From the NCBI GenBank assembly GCA_028820845.1, contig JAPPII010000114.1:175508-226046 (forward strand): a stretch of DNA of 50,539 nucleotides, in the 5' to 3' direction. The translations under genes and the position numbers were made by a program. The stretch is from Candidatus Poribacteria bacterium (GTDB taxonomy: Bacteria > Poribacteria > WGA-4E > WGA-3G). This document shows, in pieces, positions 1 through 8,162 of the stretch (the first letter of the stretch is position 1; each line of letters begins with the position of its first letter). The notes beneath the pieces were generated by a model. It was not told the origin of the DNA. It saw only the letters and a program-made list of their open reading frames with translations, and made no database searches.

Positions 1-1896
1 TATCCCCGTTGGCATTCGTCTCGGTACACGACGCGACAAAGGTATGATCGCCGCCTTGAGACTTCGGATGTCCACACTTGCGAACGCCTTCCGAGGAATC
101 ACCGCCCTTGTTGGTGTTAGCATTGGAATCCCCATTCGGGAACTTGTGCGTATGTCCTTTACACGTCCAATACCCGGACGTTCTCTCACACGACTCGCCT
201 TTTGAATTCGTCTCGGTACACGACGCGACAAAGGTATGATCACCGCCTTGAGACTTCGGATGCCCACACTTGCGAACACCTTCCGAGGAATCACCGGCGG
301 GGGTGTCGGTCTCCTTTGGCGGAGACTTCGGAGACGCATCCGAGGCGGTATGTGCCTCATGCGCCGTTTTCGCCGCCGCATTACATGTATAATACGAGTG
401 ACCCGCCGCACACGTCTTGGGATGCGACACCGTCGAACCGCAACCCGTCCACGCATTCGCTGGACACAAGACCTTTCTAAAACCTTTCGGTGTGTTCGGA
501 TACTGATGACGATGCTTGGATGCTTGGCAGACGTAGTAAGACCCCGGATCACACGCATTGCCATGCACATCTAACGGACAGTCAATACGCCGATGATCGT
601 GTCTCGAACTCGACCCCTTCTCTATCGTGTGAACACCACACGCCGCTAACACCATCTCCTTAGAAGCACCCGTCTGCTTCGGCGTCTTCCCATCATTCTT
701 GTCAGTATTGCTCTCGGATGTCGAAGACGCGTCGGCTTGCGCCTGCTTGGGATCGCTCGGGTATTGATGAACATGCGAGGGATCGGCACACAGGATCATC
801 CGCCCCCCACTGACCGTGCAGGTCTCCCCCTTGTCATTGCGAGGACAGCGCGCCAGACCATGCTCCGACCCCTCAGCGCAGAAATAAAACTGTTCGCTAC
901 AAAACTCACAAGACACCCGCAGATGAATCCCTTCTGAACCCACAGCATGACCACATGGCAACGGCGTCGGATTTGAAGCAGAGGAGTCCTTTTCAACGGT
1001 GTTTGAGGTGTCTGCCCTTGTTTTGATGTGAGCCGACGCGTTATTGCAGTCCGCACTCGTTTGTCCATTGCAGGAGTAGTACCAGCCGACGCAGTTGCCT
1101 GTCCAGAAATTGAAGATGTGCCGAGAGGTGGATTCATCGCATTCTTTCCGATGGGACTCATCCTCCGGGACCCCGTCCCGAGTTGTTTCAAAGAGCGTCC
1201 CGCAGCCACCCCGACAGGGCTTTTGATGGACATATGACCCAGGACAGAGATTCGCATAATCTGGCGGGCAGGAATAGTAGGAATACTGCGACGACCCGTT
1301 ATGCGGAGGCTCTTGACAAAAGATCTTGTGTGAGGTCGTCGCTAATACTTGCGTCTCAAACGGCGTCGAACACGGACCCGCACACAAATACAAATTATTG
1401 ACAGGCACGGTATCCGGTATGGGATCGGCTTGCACCTGCTCTTCTGGAGACACCTGCTCATTATACGCATCAACAGCATCTTCATAGGTGCCTTGTGCCA
1501 ACACCAGATCCGCCCAAATCTCATTCGTCGTCCCGCGTTGGGTCTCGATGTTGGTTAACTGCTCTTGCATCGCAGAGGTTAGCAGATTCGACTTCGTGAT
1601 TGCCTCGACGATCTTCGTGAACTCGACGATCAGCTCCGCAGGACTCGTTGCGGGGGTCAGAGAAACCTCAATAGCGACAAGATTCGCATGCAGCGTCACA
1701 AAACTCTCTATCTGCTCATTCAGATGCTCACTGGCTTCATCATGGTCTTCCTTTTTTTCGTTACCAATTTCTTTGCGTCATCCTTCGCCGTCTCAAGTTC
1801 CTGGAAGGTTTGGGCATCTGCGATAGAGACTGCAGATAAAAGCAGACCGATCAGCAACACCGATAGAATGCGGCGGGGTATTCTGTTGTTTCTCAT
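1..1896 (-). CDS. Secreted Cys/His-rich repeat protein, 3' end outside window, frameshifted near the start
   Basis: I do not recognise the family. The ATG at 1896 opens a signal peptide or anchor (Arg-rich start, about 14 hydrophobic residues, then ADAQ). That frame stops at 1720-1722 after 58 codons. The -1 frame is open from 1777 to the window edge, and the switch must lie at a run of seven A (T7 at 1752-1758 on the plus strand). Joined, the product exceeds 620 residues: a Glu/Lys-rich helical part to about residue 150, then Cys/His modules built as CGH...H-x5-C...C...C-x(3-5)-HxHx(Y/F)P. Cys and His spacing suggests metal-binding or disulfide-bonded domains outside the cytoplasm. The two copies nearest the edge are almost identical. 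The start overlaps the previous stop (ATGA), so translation is probably coupled. The frameshift could be an assembly error, transcriptional slippage or a real lesion. Confidence 0.8.
14..297. repeat. Direct repeat inside the Cys/His-rich gene, 192-bp period
   Basis: About 92 bp at 14-105 recur at 206-297 with roughly three mismatches, all consistent with the reading frame of the Cys/His-rich protein. The period of 192 bp equals 64 codons, so the protein repeats a 64-residue module here. The array probably continues beyond the left edge. Confidence 0.9.
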
Positions 1897-2615
1897 CGGT
1901 TACTATCCTCCTCTCTGGAAATACGGAGGGCTTCTGAGACACTATACCCTTCATCATGCACCAACTCCCAAACGCGTTTATGGTTGACTTTGACACCTTT
2001 AAAATCAAAGTACCGCTGATGCATCGCGTTTATTTCCTTACGTTGTTCAGGGGTAAAGAGACCGACCCAGGGATCCGCAGCGTTGTGAATATTCTCCATG
2101 ATTGCCGCAGCGATCCGTAACTCACGGGTATGAGACCACCCTTCTTTTGGATCGTAGTGTTCCACGTAGAAGTTAAAGTGATCCATGAACACTTTTTTCG
2201 TGGCTTCAAAGTCCCATAAGTTTACCGGCACATTTTCAAACGGGGGTGGGTTCTGCGTCTGGTCTGGGTACTTCTCACGCAACGCCTGATACGCGTCCGA
2301 AAAGTCCGGGGTAGGAGGCGGGGAGACCTGCTGCGGATCGGTCTCCCCCGGCAGTGGCGATGGCTCGGAAACTTCCACAGGCGTGTGTGCCTCATGAGGT
2401 TCTGCATGCCAGACATCCCCGTGCCAATGTCCGCTCTGAGCAGTCTCGCCGGGCGGGGGCGGTTTCGGGGCGTTCACACGCTCTTGGGTGCGTTGGAAGT
2501 CAAGGGTGGCTTGGCGTTTGACGGTGTTCAAATACAATAGACCACTGGCGGCGAAAACCACTGCCAGCACGAGTGCCATGAAAACACGATTCTTGGATAA
2601 CAGTCGATTAAACAT
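1893..2615 (-). CDS. Membrane-anchored or secreted hypothetical protein, 240 aa
   Basis: Function unknown. Residues 10-30 form a hydrophobic signal or anchor after a short basic start. A Pro-rich linker follows (about residues 48-105) containing a short His/Trp motif, GHWHGDVWHAEPHEA. The C-terminal half (about 105-240) looks like a soluble helical domain rich in aromatic and charged residues. The start has a good ribosome binding site (AAGGAG, about 6 nt before ATG). It is the fourth gene of a five-gene minus-strand set, and its TGA overlaps the next ATG. The linker and anchor suggest it displays a domain outside the inner membrane. Confidence 0.8.
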   Translation of the reverse strand: MFNRLLSKNRVFMALVLAVVFAASGLLYLNTVKRQATLDFQRTQERVNAPKPPPPGETAQSGHWHGDVWHAEPHEAHTPVEVSEPSPLPGETDPQQVSPPPTPDFSDAYQALREKYPDQTQNPPPFENVPVNLWDFEATKKVFMDHFNFYVEHYDPKEGWSHTRELRIAAAIMENIHNAADPWVGLFTPEQRKEINAMHQRYFDFKGVKVNHKRVWELVHDEGYSVSEALRISREEDSNR

Positions 2616-2666
2616 GCGTTTATCTCCTTTTTGGGTTCCGTTGAAGGACGTTGCGAATGTGCAGCC

Positions 2667-2825
2667 TCAAAACAACTTCAGCAGTAGCCATCCAGCAAGA
2701 ATGCCGAATCCGAAAAACAGAACAACTACCGCGTAAAACCCCCAGCTCTTTTTTGTATCATCGGGTAGTGATGTCGGATCATCGGGTAACATCGGATCTT
2801 CTAACATCGGATCATCAGGTAACAT
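2667..2825 (-). CDS. Small single-pass membrane protein, 52 aa
   Basis: A short gene with a clear ribosome binding site (AAGGAGA, 5-6 nt before ATG). The first 24 residues are acidic and made of a repeated six-residue unit (MLPDDP, MLEDP, MLPDDP, SLPDD). A KKSW junction then leads into one transmembrane helix (about residues 28-52) that ends the protein. The predicted topology is an acidic N-terminus outside or inside the membrane with a C-terminal tail anchor. It lies 51 bp upstream of the 240-aa gene and 18 bp after the GspC-like gene, so it is very probably cotranscribed. Role unknown; a small subunit of an envelope complex would fit. Confidence 0.75.
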   Translation of the reverse strand: MLPDDPMLEDPMLPDDPTSLPDDTKKSWGFYAVVVLFFGFGILAGWLLLKLF

Positions 2826-2843
2826 CAGGGTCTCCTTTTCAGT

Positions 2844-3344
2844 TTATCTCCTTACGGTGTTGAGAAAAATATCGGTGGCAAGGTGTAAGATAACCGTCTC
2901 GCCCTCTTTTTCGAGTCTGACAGATTTCGGTTGAACCTCAATGAGCATTAAACCGCCCATCGAATCACCGAGAAACACCTTTCGGTATTCGTCCGTCGCG
3001 GTGTCTTGTATCCATGCGGTTGCGGCGACAGGCTCCGCAGGATACACCTGCGTGGCGAGGAGTTTCAAGTGCGCACCTCTGTTCTGCTTCGGGTTCAAGT
3101 CCGTGCCGAGAGGGGCGAATAGGTTATTACGGATGATGATTTGGTAAAACTCGCTGTCAAGCGTCTCTGAAAATGCATCACGCTCAACAAAGATACGGCT
3201 TTCGAGAGATACTGGTGCTGCCGTGCTTTGTGGCGCGGGAAAACGTTTTCTGGCTTGGGGTTGTGCCTGTAAACAATAGAGACCGAAAAAACAACAGAGG
3301 ACTAACATAACATACACCCTAAACCGCCAACTTTTGAAACACAT
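2844..3344 (-). CDS. GspC/PilP-like inner-membrane protein, 166 aa
   Basis: A basic start and one transmembrane segment (about residues 9-27) are followed by a Pro/Ala linker. The C-terminal domain (about 70-166) has the layout of the homology region of GspC and the related PilP fold: a NNLFAPLG motif, a strand LKLLAT, an AWIQDTA strand, a KVFLGDSMGGLMLIEV segment (the usual place of the GD turn), and a final strand. In those families the domain sits in the periplasm and links inner-membrane platform to outer-membrane secretin. No secretin, ATPase or pseudopilin gene is in the window. The start has AAGGAG 7 nt upstream. Assignment rests on motif layout only. Confidence 0.6.
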   Translation of the reverse strand: MCFKSWRFRVYVMLVLCCFFGLYCLQAQPQARKRFPAPQSTAAPVSLESRIFVERDAFSETLDSEFYQIIIRNNLFAPLGTDLNPKQNRGAHLKLLATQVYPAEPVAATAWIQDTATDEYRKVFLGDSMGGLMLIEVQPKSVRLEKEGETVILHLATDIFLNTVRR

Positions 3345-3355
3345 AAATGGACTCC

Positions 3356-3541
3356 TTAGCTGTTAGCCGCGTCCTGACAGAACATCGGTGGACACGCGGG
3401 TGAGGGTTCAGGAGCACAGAAGACAGAGGTCCCTGAACAGGACGGACTCGGTATGTGCGTTCGCAACGTGCTGTATCCGAGTGTCAGCACAACGCAGAAC
3501 AGGAGGAGTGCCAGTCTCCAGTATTTCGTAGCGTCTCGCAT
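3356..3541 (-). CDS. Small anchored Pro/Cys-rich protein, 61 aa
   Basis: The ATG at 3541 is chosen because AAGGAG lies about 9 nt upstream; a longer reading from 3622 would start inside the promoter. Residues 9-25 form a hydrophobic segment, followed by about 35 residues rich in Pro, Ser and Cys (four Cys). No family recognised. It is the first gene of the minus-strand envelope operon, 11 bp before the GspC-like gene. Confidence 0.6.
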   Translation of the reverse strand: MRDATKYWRLALLLFCVVLTLGYSTLRTHIPSPSCSGTSVFCAPEPSPACPPMFCQDAANS

Positions 3542-3570
3542 GGGGTATGACTCCTTATAGCAAGTGTAAT

Positions 3571-3620
3571 GACGATACCCCGAGACGTAGCGCAGTATAC
3601 CACGTTTCGGGGATATCGTC
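3571..3620. repeat. Long inverted repeat around the envelope-operon promoter
   Basis: The left arm (3571-3588) and right arm (3602-3620) are reverse complements apart from one bulged base and one G/A difference; the 13-base centre holds most of the -10 box. The -35 lies mostly in the right arm. The arrangement fits an operator for a dimeric regulator, or a cruciform. Confidence 0.75.
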
Positions 3621-3622
3621 AA
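3594..3622 (-). promoter_or_regulatory. Promoter of the five-gene envelope operon
   Basis: On the minus strand: TTGACG (3617-3622), 17-bp spacer, TATACT (3594-3599), with TGG directly before the -10 (extended -10). Transcription would start near 3587 and run into the 61-aa gene at 3541. Confidence 0.7.
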
Positions 3623-3703
3623 AAGGTAAAAGTTGCATGCCGGAAAAACGAAGAACCAATTTTTAAAGCGATTCAGAGACGGTTAGGTTTTACGCCAGAA
3701 TGC

Positions 3704-3733
3704 TTGACACAAATCTCTGGAAACTGGTAATAT
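3704..3733 (+). promoter_or_regulatory. Promoter of the sulfatase gene
   Basis: TTGACA (3704-3709), 18-bp spacer, TAATAT (3728-3733) with TGG before it. The leader of about 65 nt contains the hairpin repeat at 3757-3786. Confidence 0.65.
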
Positions 3734-3756
3734 AGTTTGTAGTTAAAAGCAGGACA

Positions 3757-3786
3757 AGGCACAACCTAACAGGTTATACTACAAAG
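3757..3786 (+). repeat. Dispersed hairpin repeat R1, copy a
   Basis: About 29 bp matching 27894-27922 (opposite strand) at all but one position and 33564-33592 more loosely. It contains a small hairpin, AACCT-AAC-AGGTT (3763-3775). Part of its right half recurs at 3794-3804, ending in the sulfatase ATG. Confidence 0.7.
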
Positions 3787-3804
3787 TGGCGTTTAGGTTA
3801 TACT

Positions 3805-5319
3805 ATGAAAACACAACAACCGAATGTCCTCATTATTACAACCGATCAGCAGCGGACAGATAGCCTCAGCTGCTATGGATCAACGTTCACGGATACACCG
3901 CATCTGGACAGGTTCGCATCCGAGGGGGTCTGTTTTGAACGCGCCTATTGTGCGAATCCGGTGTGTACACCTGCCCGCGCCTCACTCTTTTCAGGACGGT
4001 ATGTGAGTCGTCACGGTGCGTGGAACGTCGGTATGAATGTCCCTGAAGACGAACCGATGCTGTCGCACCGACTCGCTGAAGTCGGGTATCGCACGCATTA
4101 TATCGGCAAAGCACACTTCCAACCCTTCGGTGCATCGGCTGCACAATCTATCGAAACGTTCCGCGATACGACGCGCTATCCGGCGTTCCAAGGGCCTTAC
4201 TACGGGTTTGAAACGGTGGAACTGGCACTCGGACATGCGACGTATGGCGTTGCAGGGCATTACGGCGAATGGGTTCGGTCACAAGTTCCCGAAGAGACCT
4301 TTGACAGTTATAGCAAAGCGACACGTTTGAGTGAAACAGGCTTTGGTGGCGAGGCGTACGATTGGGATATACCCCTGAAATACCACAATAGCGTCTGGAC
4401 GGCCGATCGAACAATAGATTTTCTGTCGAATCAGGATACATCTCAACCCTTCTTGTTGGCAGTCGGTTTTCAAGATCCGCATCACCCGCATTGTGTTCCG
4501 ACCGAGTTTGAAGATCGCGTTGATCCCGTACAGGTCCCGCTGCCTGACTTCGTTGCGGGGGAGTTAGTGGACAAACCGCCGCATTTCTTGGAAGCACGTT
4601 GCGGAGAACTCGAACAATCGGAAATTCGTGGAACGTTTGCTATTGCGGGACAGGGAGGCGGTGCGGATTATCGCAAAGTCTCTGAAGACGACGCACGGCT
4701 CGGCAGGGCATATTATTACAATATGGTGAAAATTATTGATCAGCAGATGGGACGTATTCTGGAGTGTCTGGATACGTGTGGATTGGCAGAAAATACATTG
4801 GTGGTTTTCACAACCGACCACGGCGAACTTCTTGGGGATCATGGTCTCTGGATGAAAGGACCGTTCCATTACGAGCAGCTTATCCGTGTGCCAACATTGC
4901 TGCGATTTCCGCAAGCAATACCCGCCCGACAACGCGCACAGGCACTTTTCAGCCACGTTGATATTGTGCCGACAGTCCTCTCTGCAGTCGGCTTGTCGAT
5001 CCCATCGGATACCGATGGTGTGGACGCTATGCCGATGCTTACGGGAGAAGCGGAATCTGTCCGCGATTCGGTGTTGGTTGAGTGTGTGGATGATCCACGT
5101 GGCTTGCGTCTCAAAACGATCGTGACGGATACTCGGAAACTGACGTGGTATTGTGGGCATCCTTACGGTGAGTTATACGATTTGGAAAGCGATCCGGGTG
5201 AGCGGGTCAATCAGTGGGATAACGTCGCATACACTGTTGACAAGATGTCTCTGATGAGCCGTATTCTTGAGACGATGGAGCCTTTAGAGAGAAGGGTTGA
5301 TCGGTTGTCGTATGCGTGA
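3805..5319 (+). CDS. Sulfatase (Cys-type, formylglycine-dependent)
   Basis: Hydrolyses sulfate esters; substrate cannot be read from the sequence. The 504-aa protein has the family layout: the first metal-binding strand NVLIITTDQQR (Asp14), the formylglycine consensus CTPARASLFSG with Cys54 and Arg58, a GKAHF Lys/His motif near residue 102, and the second metal site TTDHGELLGDHG in the C-terminal half. There is no clear signal peptide, so it may be cytoplasmic, or the sulfatase may be exported by an unusual route. Maturation would need a formylglycine-generating enzyme or anaerobic sulfatase-maturing enzyme; none is in the window. It stands alone behind its own promoter. Family membership is secure. 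Confidence 0.93.
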   Translation: MKTQQPNVLIITTDQQRTDSLSCYGSTFTDTPHLDRFASEGVCFERAYCANPVCTPARASLFSGRYVSRHGAWNVGMNVPEDEPMLSHRLAEVGYRTHYIGKAHFQPFGASAAQSIETFRDTTRYPAFQGPYYGFETVELALGHATYGVAGHYGEWVRSQVPEETFDSYSKATRLSETGFGGEAYDWDIPLKYHNSVWTADRTIDFLSNQDTSQPFLLAVGFQDPHHPHCVPTEFEDRVDPVQVPLPDFVAGELVDKPPHFLEARCGELEQSEIRGTFAIAGQGGGADYRKVSEDDARLGRAYYYNMVKIIDQQMGRILECLDTCGLAENTLVVFTTDHGELLGDHGLWMKGPFHYEQLIRVPTLLRFPQAIPARQRAQALFSHVDIVPTVLSAVGLSIPSDTDGVDAMPMLTGEAESVRDSVLVECVDDPRGLRLKTIVTDTRKLTWYCGHPYGELYDLESDPGERVNQWDNVAYTVDKMSLMSRILETMEPLERRVDRLSYA

Positions 5320-5462
5320 AACTGAGTGACACTGTTTTAAACTTGCTTTTTAAGGAGAAATTGGGTATCATTTAGGTAGGTGAAATTGATTGTATCCCGT
5401 CTCGCTTCGACGCTATCACATTTCACACTAAGGAAGTGAGACAAAACATTGGGGGCATCTGC

Positions 5463-6275
5463 ATGGAGCCTACGCTATCCATTGTGATTCCGATTTTCAA
5501 CGAAGTTGCGAGCCTAAAGGAATTACTGCAACAAGTCGCCGCTGTTGAAGTCGGTATGAAAAAAGAATTGATTCTTGTCGACGACTTTTCAACAGATGGT
5601 ACACGGACGATTTTAAAGGAAATTGAAGCCGTTCGGGAAGATCCGGACGAGTTACGCAAATACATCACAACACCCCAGATACCTCTACAAGTAAACGCCT
5701 CTCCTAATAGCGAGTCTCTTGCGTCTGAGAATTTCCCCGAAAACACATCTGAAATCTCTGCGAGTGTCTTCTATCACGATGTGAATAAGGGCAAAGGGGC
5801 AACACTCCGGACTGGATTCCAACACGTCACGGGTGAGGTTACGCTTATCCAAGATGCCGACTTGGAATATGACCCGAACGACTATCCCAAATTACTGCGC
5901 CCTATTCTGGACGGTGAAGCCGATGTCGTGTACGGTTCACGGTTCATGGGGGGTAGACAAAAAGGGTTACTCCGAAGTTATCTCGCAAATCAATTTCTCA
6001 CAACCCTCGCAAACATGGTCAACGGCACGAAACTTACCGATATGGAGACCTGTTATAAGGTGATTCGGACGGCGATTCTCAAGGAGATTTCGCTTAGTTC
6101 GGATCGGTTCGGTTTTGAACCTGAAATTACGGCGAAACTCGCGAAACGGAAATGCAGAATCCTTGAGGTGCCTATTGCCTACCGCGGCAGAGACTATCAC
6201 GAGGGGAAAACGATTGGTTGGAAGGACGGTGTTGCCGCTATCTTCCATATCTTCCGCTTCCGCTTCTTTCCATAG
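5463..6275 (+). CDS. Family 2 glycosyltransferase (dolichyl-phosphate mannose synthase type)
   Basis: Transfers a sugar from a nucleotide donor to a lipid or polysaccharide acceptor. The ATG at 5463 (270 aa) is preferred because GGGGG lies 7-8 nt upstream; a GTG at 5436 with GGA upstream would add nine residues. Motifs: TLSIVIPIFNE at the start, LVDDFSTDGT (38-47), GKGATLRTGF (110-119), the DAD metal motif (131-133), and VPIAYRGRDYHEGKTI near the C-terminus, as in DPM1-like enzymes. Residues about 60-103 are a Pro/Ser/Glu-rich insertion not usual in the family. No C-terminal membrane helix pair is evident. The recQ start follows 26 bp downstream. Confidence 0.88.
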   Translation: MEPTLSIVIPIFNEVASLKELLQQVAAVEVGMKKELILVDDFSTDGTRTILKEIEAVREDPDELRKYITTPQIPLQVNASPNSESLASENFPENTSEISASVFYHDVNKGKGATLRTGFQHVTGEVTLIQDADLEYDPNDYPKLLRPILDGEADVVYGSRFMGGRQKGLLRSYLANQFLTTLANMVNGTKLTDMETCYKVIRTAILKEISLSSDRFGFEPEITAKLAKRKCRILEVPIAYRGRDYHEGKTIGWKDGVAAIFHIFRFRFFP

Positions 6276-6301
6276 AGAACGAAACATACATCTGAAAAAA
6301 T

Positions 6302-8152
6302 ATGCAAAGCTTGCAGGATTTGCTTAAAGAGGTAGATGCTATTCTGGATTCGGCAGGGACGCTAGAACCGACAGATGCTATTGCAACGCTTCCTGCATCT
6401 CCAACAGATCGGCTCCTGGCGGGACTGCAGACGCATTTCGGCTATACATCTTTCCGTAAAGGGCAACGCGAGATTATTAAAGCGATTTTGGATGGCGAGA
6501 ATGTGTTCGCTGTGTTTCCGACGGGACACGGCAAGTCGTTGTGTTATCAACTCCCTGCCCTGATACTTGACGGTATAACCGTTGTGATTTCGCCACTCAT
6601 CTCATTGATGAAAGACCAAGTTGATGGGTTGCGTGAACAAGGTATCGAGGCGGTTTCGCTAATAAACAGCGCGCTGACGTGGGAAGAATACCAGAGCGAG
6701 CTGTCGCGTCTGCAGCGCAACGAAATTAAACTGCTCTACATCTCACCGGAGCGTCTCCGAAGTCGGCGATTTTTAGACATTCTCAATGCGTTCCCTATCT
6801 CCTTGTTCGTCATTGACGAAGCGCACTGTATTTCGCAGTGGGGACGCGATTTCCGCCCTGCGTACCTGTCGCTGCGCGATACCATTGATGTCCTCCAGCC
6901 GCGTGTCATCGCACTTTTCACAGCAACAGCCCCACCGGAGATCCAAGGGGATATTCTCAGTGTCCTCAATATACCCACGCCTCGTATCCTTACGCAAGGG
7001 ATTGATCGTCCCAATTTGAAGTTGTGTGTTCAACCCAATGAAGATGCGGCTGAAAAGTACCAACATCTCGAAAAATTTCTGACCAACCAGAACGGGCATT
7101 CACTGACAGCGAGTCTTGGAAACCTGCGCACTTCCCCGAAAAAAGGGATTATCTATGCTGGACGGCGACGAGAGACTGAAGAAATCGCCGATTTTCTCCA
7201 AAGACGCGGGTTCCGAGCGGATTTCTACCATGCCGGACTCGAGCCGCAGGAACGGAGTCATGTGCAAGAGGCGTTTTTTGACGATAGCGAAAACGGATTA
7301 GACATTGTTGTCGCTACGAACGCCTTCGGTATGGGGATTGATAAGCCCGATATCCGATACATTATACACTGGACCCTCACTGGCACGCTTGAAGAATACT
7401 GTCAAGAGGTTGGTAGGGCAGGCAGAGATGGAAAGGATTCGTTTTGTGTGTTGTTTTTCTGCCATGATGACCGCGGGTTGCATGAGTGGTTTATCAAAGA
7501 GAACGCACCCGATAAACCCTTCTTGATTAAGCTCTTAAGAATTATTGAAAGTTTCAGGGGCATCGATAGATACCGTGCTATTGCTAACGAGGAACTGGAA
7601 TGGATGAGTGGTGCTAAAGCCACAAAGATCCTCGTCTCACTCAGTTATCTCGAAAAACTGGGATTCTTGAAGCGGTGGTATAACGTTCCGTCTCAGCTCT
7701 CTGTGAGGTTCCATACATCTTGGATTGAAGGGATGGAACCGGCAGATACCGAGCTACGGTATCTATTCCGCGTCTTGAGGGAAAGCAGGTCCAGAACCAT
7801 TTTAGAAATATCTGAAGCAGCTGAACTCAGTCCGAAGGCGGTCATGGAACAACTCGCTGAATTGCAAAGCGACGGTTATATTCAATACTGGGGACAGGAG
7901 GATTTGCTACTCATTGAGCTCCTCCAAGATAGCGAACTCCTCGGCACACTGACAGATGAGCAGATTGAAGTCGGAGATTATGTCCGTAGAAAACAGAGCC
8001 AGATTGATCAGGTCATCGTTTATGCGTTAGAGGCGACTTGTCGAACGCGTGTGATTCGGAACTACTTTGGTGAGGATGTTGCGGAAGATTATCGGTGCGG
8101 AACGTGTGATTTGTGTGAGAATAGCGAACCGCGAACCGCGAACCGCGAATAG
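6302..8152 (+). CDS. recQ: ATP-dependent DNA helicase RecQ
   Basis: 3'-5' DNA helicase for recombination and repair. Over 616 aa: a RecQ-typical motif 0 (FGYTSFRKGQREII, 46-59), Walker A FPTGHGKSLCYQLP (72-85), DEAH (172-175) with the RecQ aromatic-rich loop after it, FTATAPPEIQ, and motif VI region ATNAFGMGIDKPDIR...QEVGRAGRDG. The zinc-binding Cys cluster (one Cys near 582, then CGTCDLC) follows the winged-helix domain. No HRDC domain. Walker A has His where most RecQ have Gly (TGHGKS against TGGGKS). The last ten codons are made of the 7-bp repeat at 8123-8162, so the native C-terminus has probably been overwritten. The ribosome binding site is weak. Confidence 0.95.
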   Translation: MQSLQDLLKEVDAILDSAGTLEPTDAIATLPASPTDRLLAGLQTHFGYTSFRKGQREIIKAILDGENVFAVFPTGHGKSLCYQLPALILDGITVVISPLISLMKDQVDGLREQGIEAVSLINSALTWEEYQSELSRLQRNEIKLLYISPERLRSRRFLDILNAFPISLFVIDEAHCISQWGRDFRPAYLSLRDTIDVLQPRVIALFTATAPPEIQGDILSVLNIPTPRILTQGIDRPNLKLCVQPNEDAAEKYQHLEKFLTNQNGHSLTASLGNLRTSPKKGIIYAGRRRETEEIADFLQRRGFRADFYHAGLEPQERSHVQEAFFDDSENGLDIVVATNAFGMGIDKPDIRYIIHWTLTGTLEEYCQEVGRAGRDGKDSFCVLFFCHDDRGLHEWFIKENAPDKPFLIKLLRIIESFRGIDRYRAIANEELEWMSGAKATKILVSLSYLEKLGFLKRWYNVPSQLSVRFHTSWIEGMEPADTELRYLFRVLRESRSRTILEISEAAELSPKAVMEQLAELQSDGYIQYWGQEDLLLIELLQDSELLGTLTDEQIEVGDYVRRKQSQIDQVIVYALEATCRTRVIRNYFGEDVAEDYRCGTCDLCENSEPRTANRE

Positions 8153-8162
8153 CGGACAGCCG
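8123..8162. repeat. Heptamer-periodic repeat, locus 1 (end of recQ)
   Basis: Units of 7 bp (AGCGAAC, CGCGAAC, CGCGAAC, CGCGAAT, AGCGGAC) in strict phase. The array supplies the last codons and the TAG stop of recQ and reaches the end of larC on the other strand. Confidence 0.85.

Noticed and set aside
236-1257. Several frames of 60-150 codons on both strands
   Set aside because: They overlap the long -1 frame of the Cys/His-rich gene, which is open for over 580 codons and has repeated modules; the others have Arg-rich shadow composition.
4148-5160. Minus-strand frames of 149 and 198 codons inside the sulfatase gene
   Set aside because: Shadow frames; rich in Arg, Cys and His as expected from antisense codons.
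5320-5462. Terminator or promoter between sulfatase and glycosyltransferase genes
   Set aside because: I found no stem with a T-run and no convincing -35/-10 pair.
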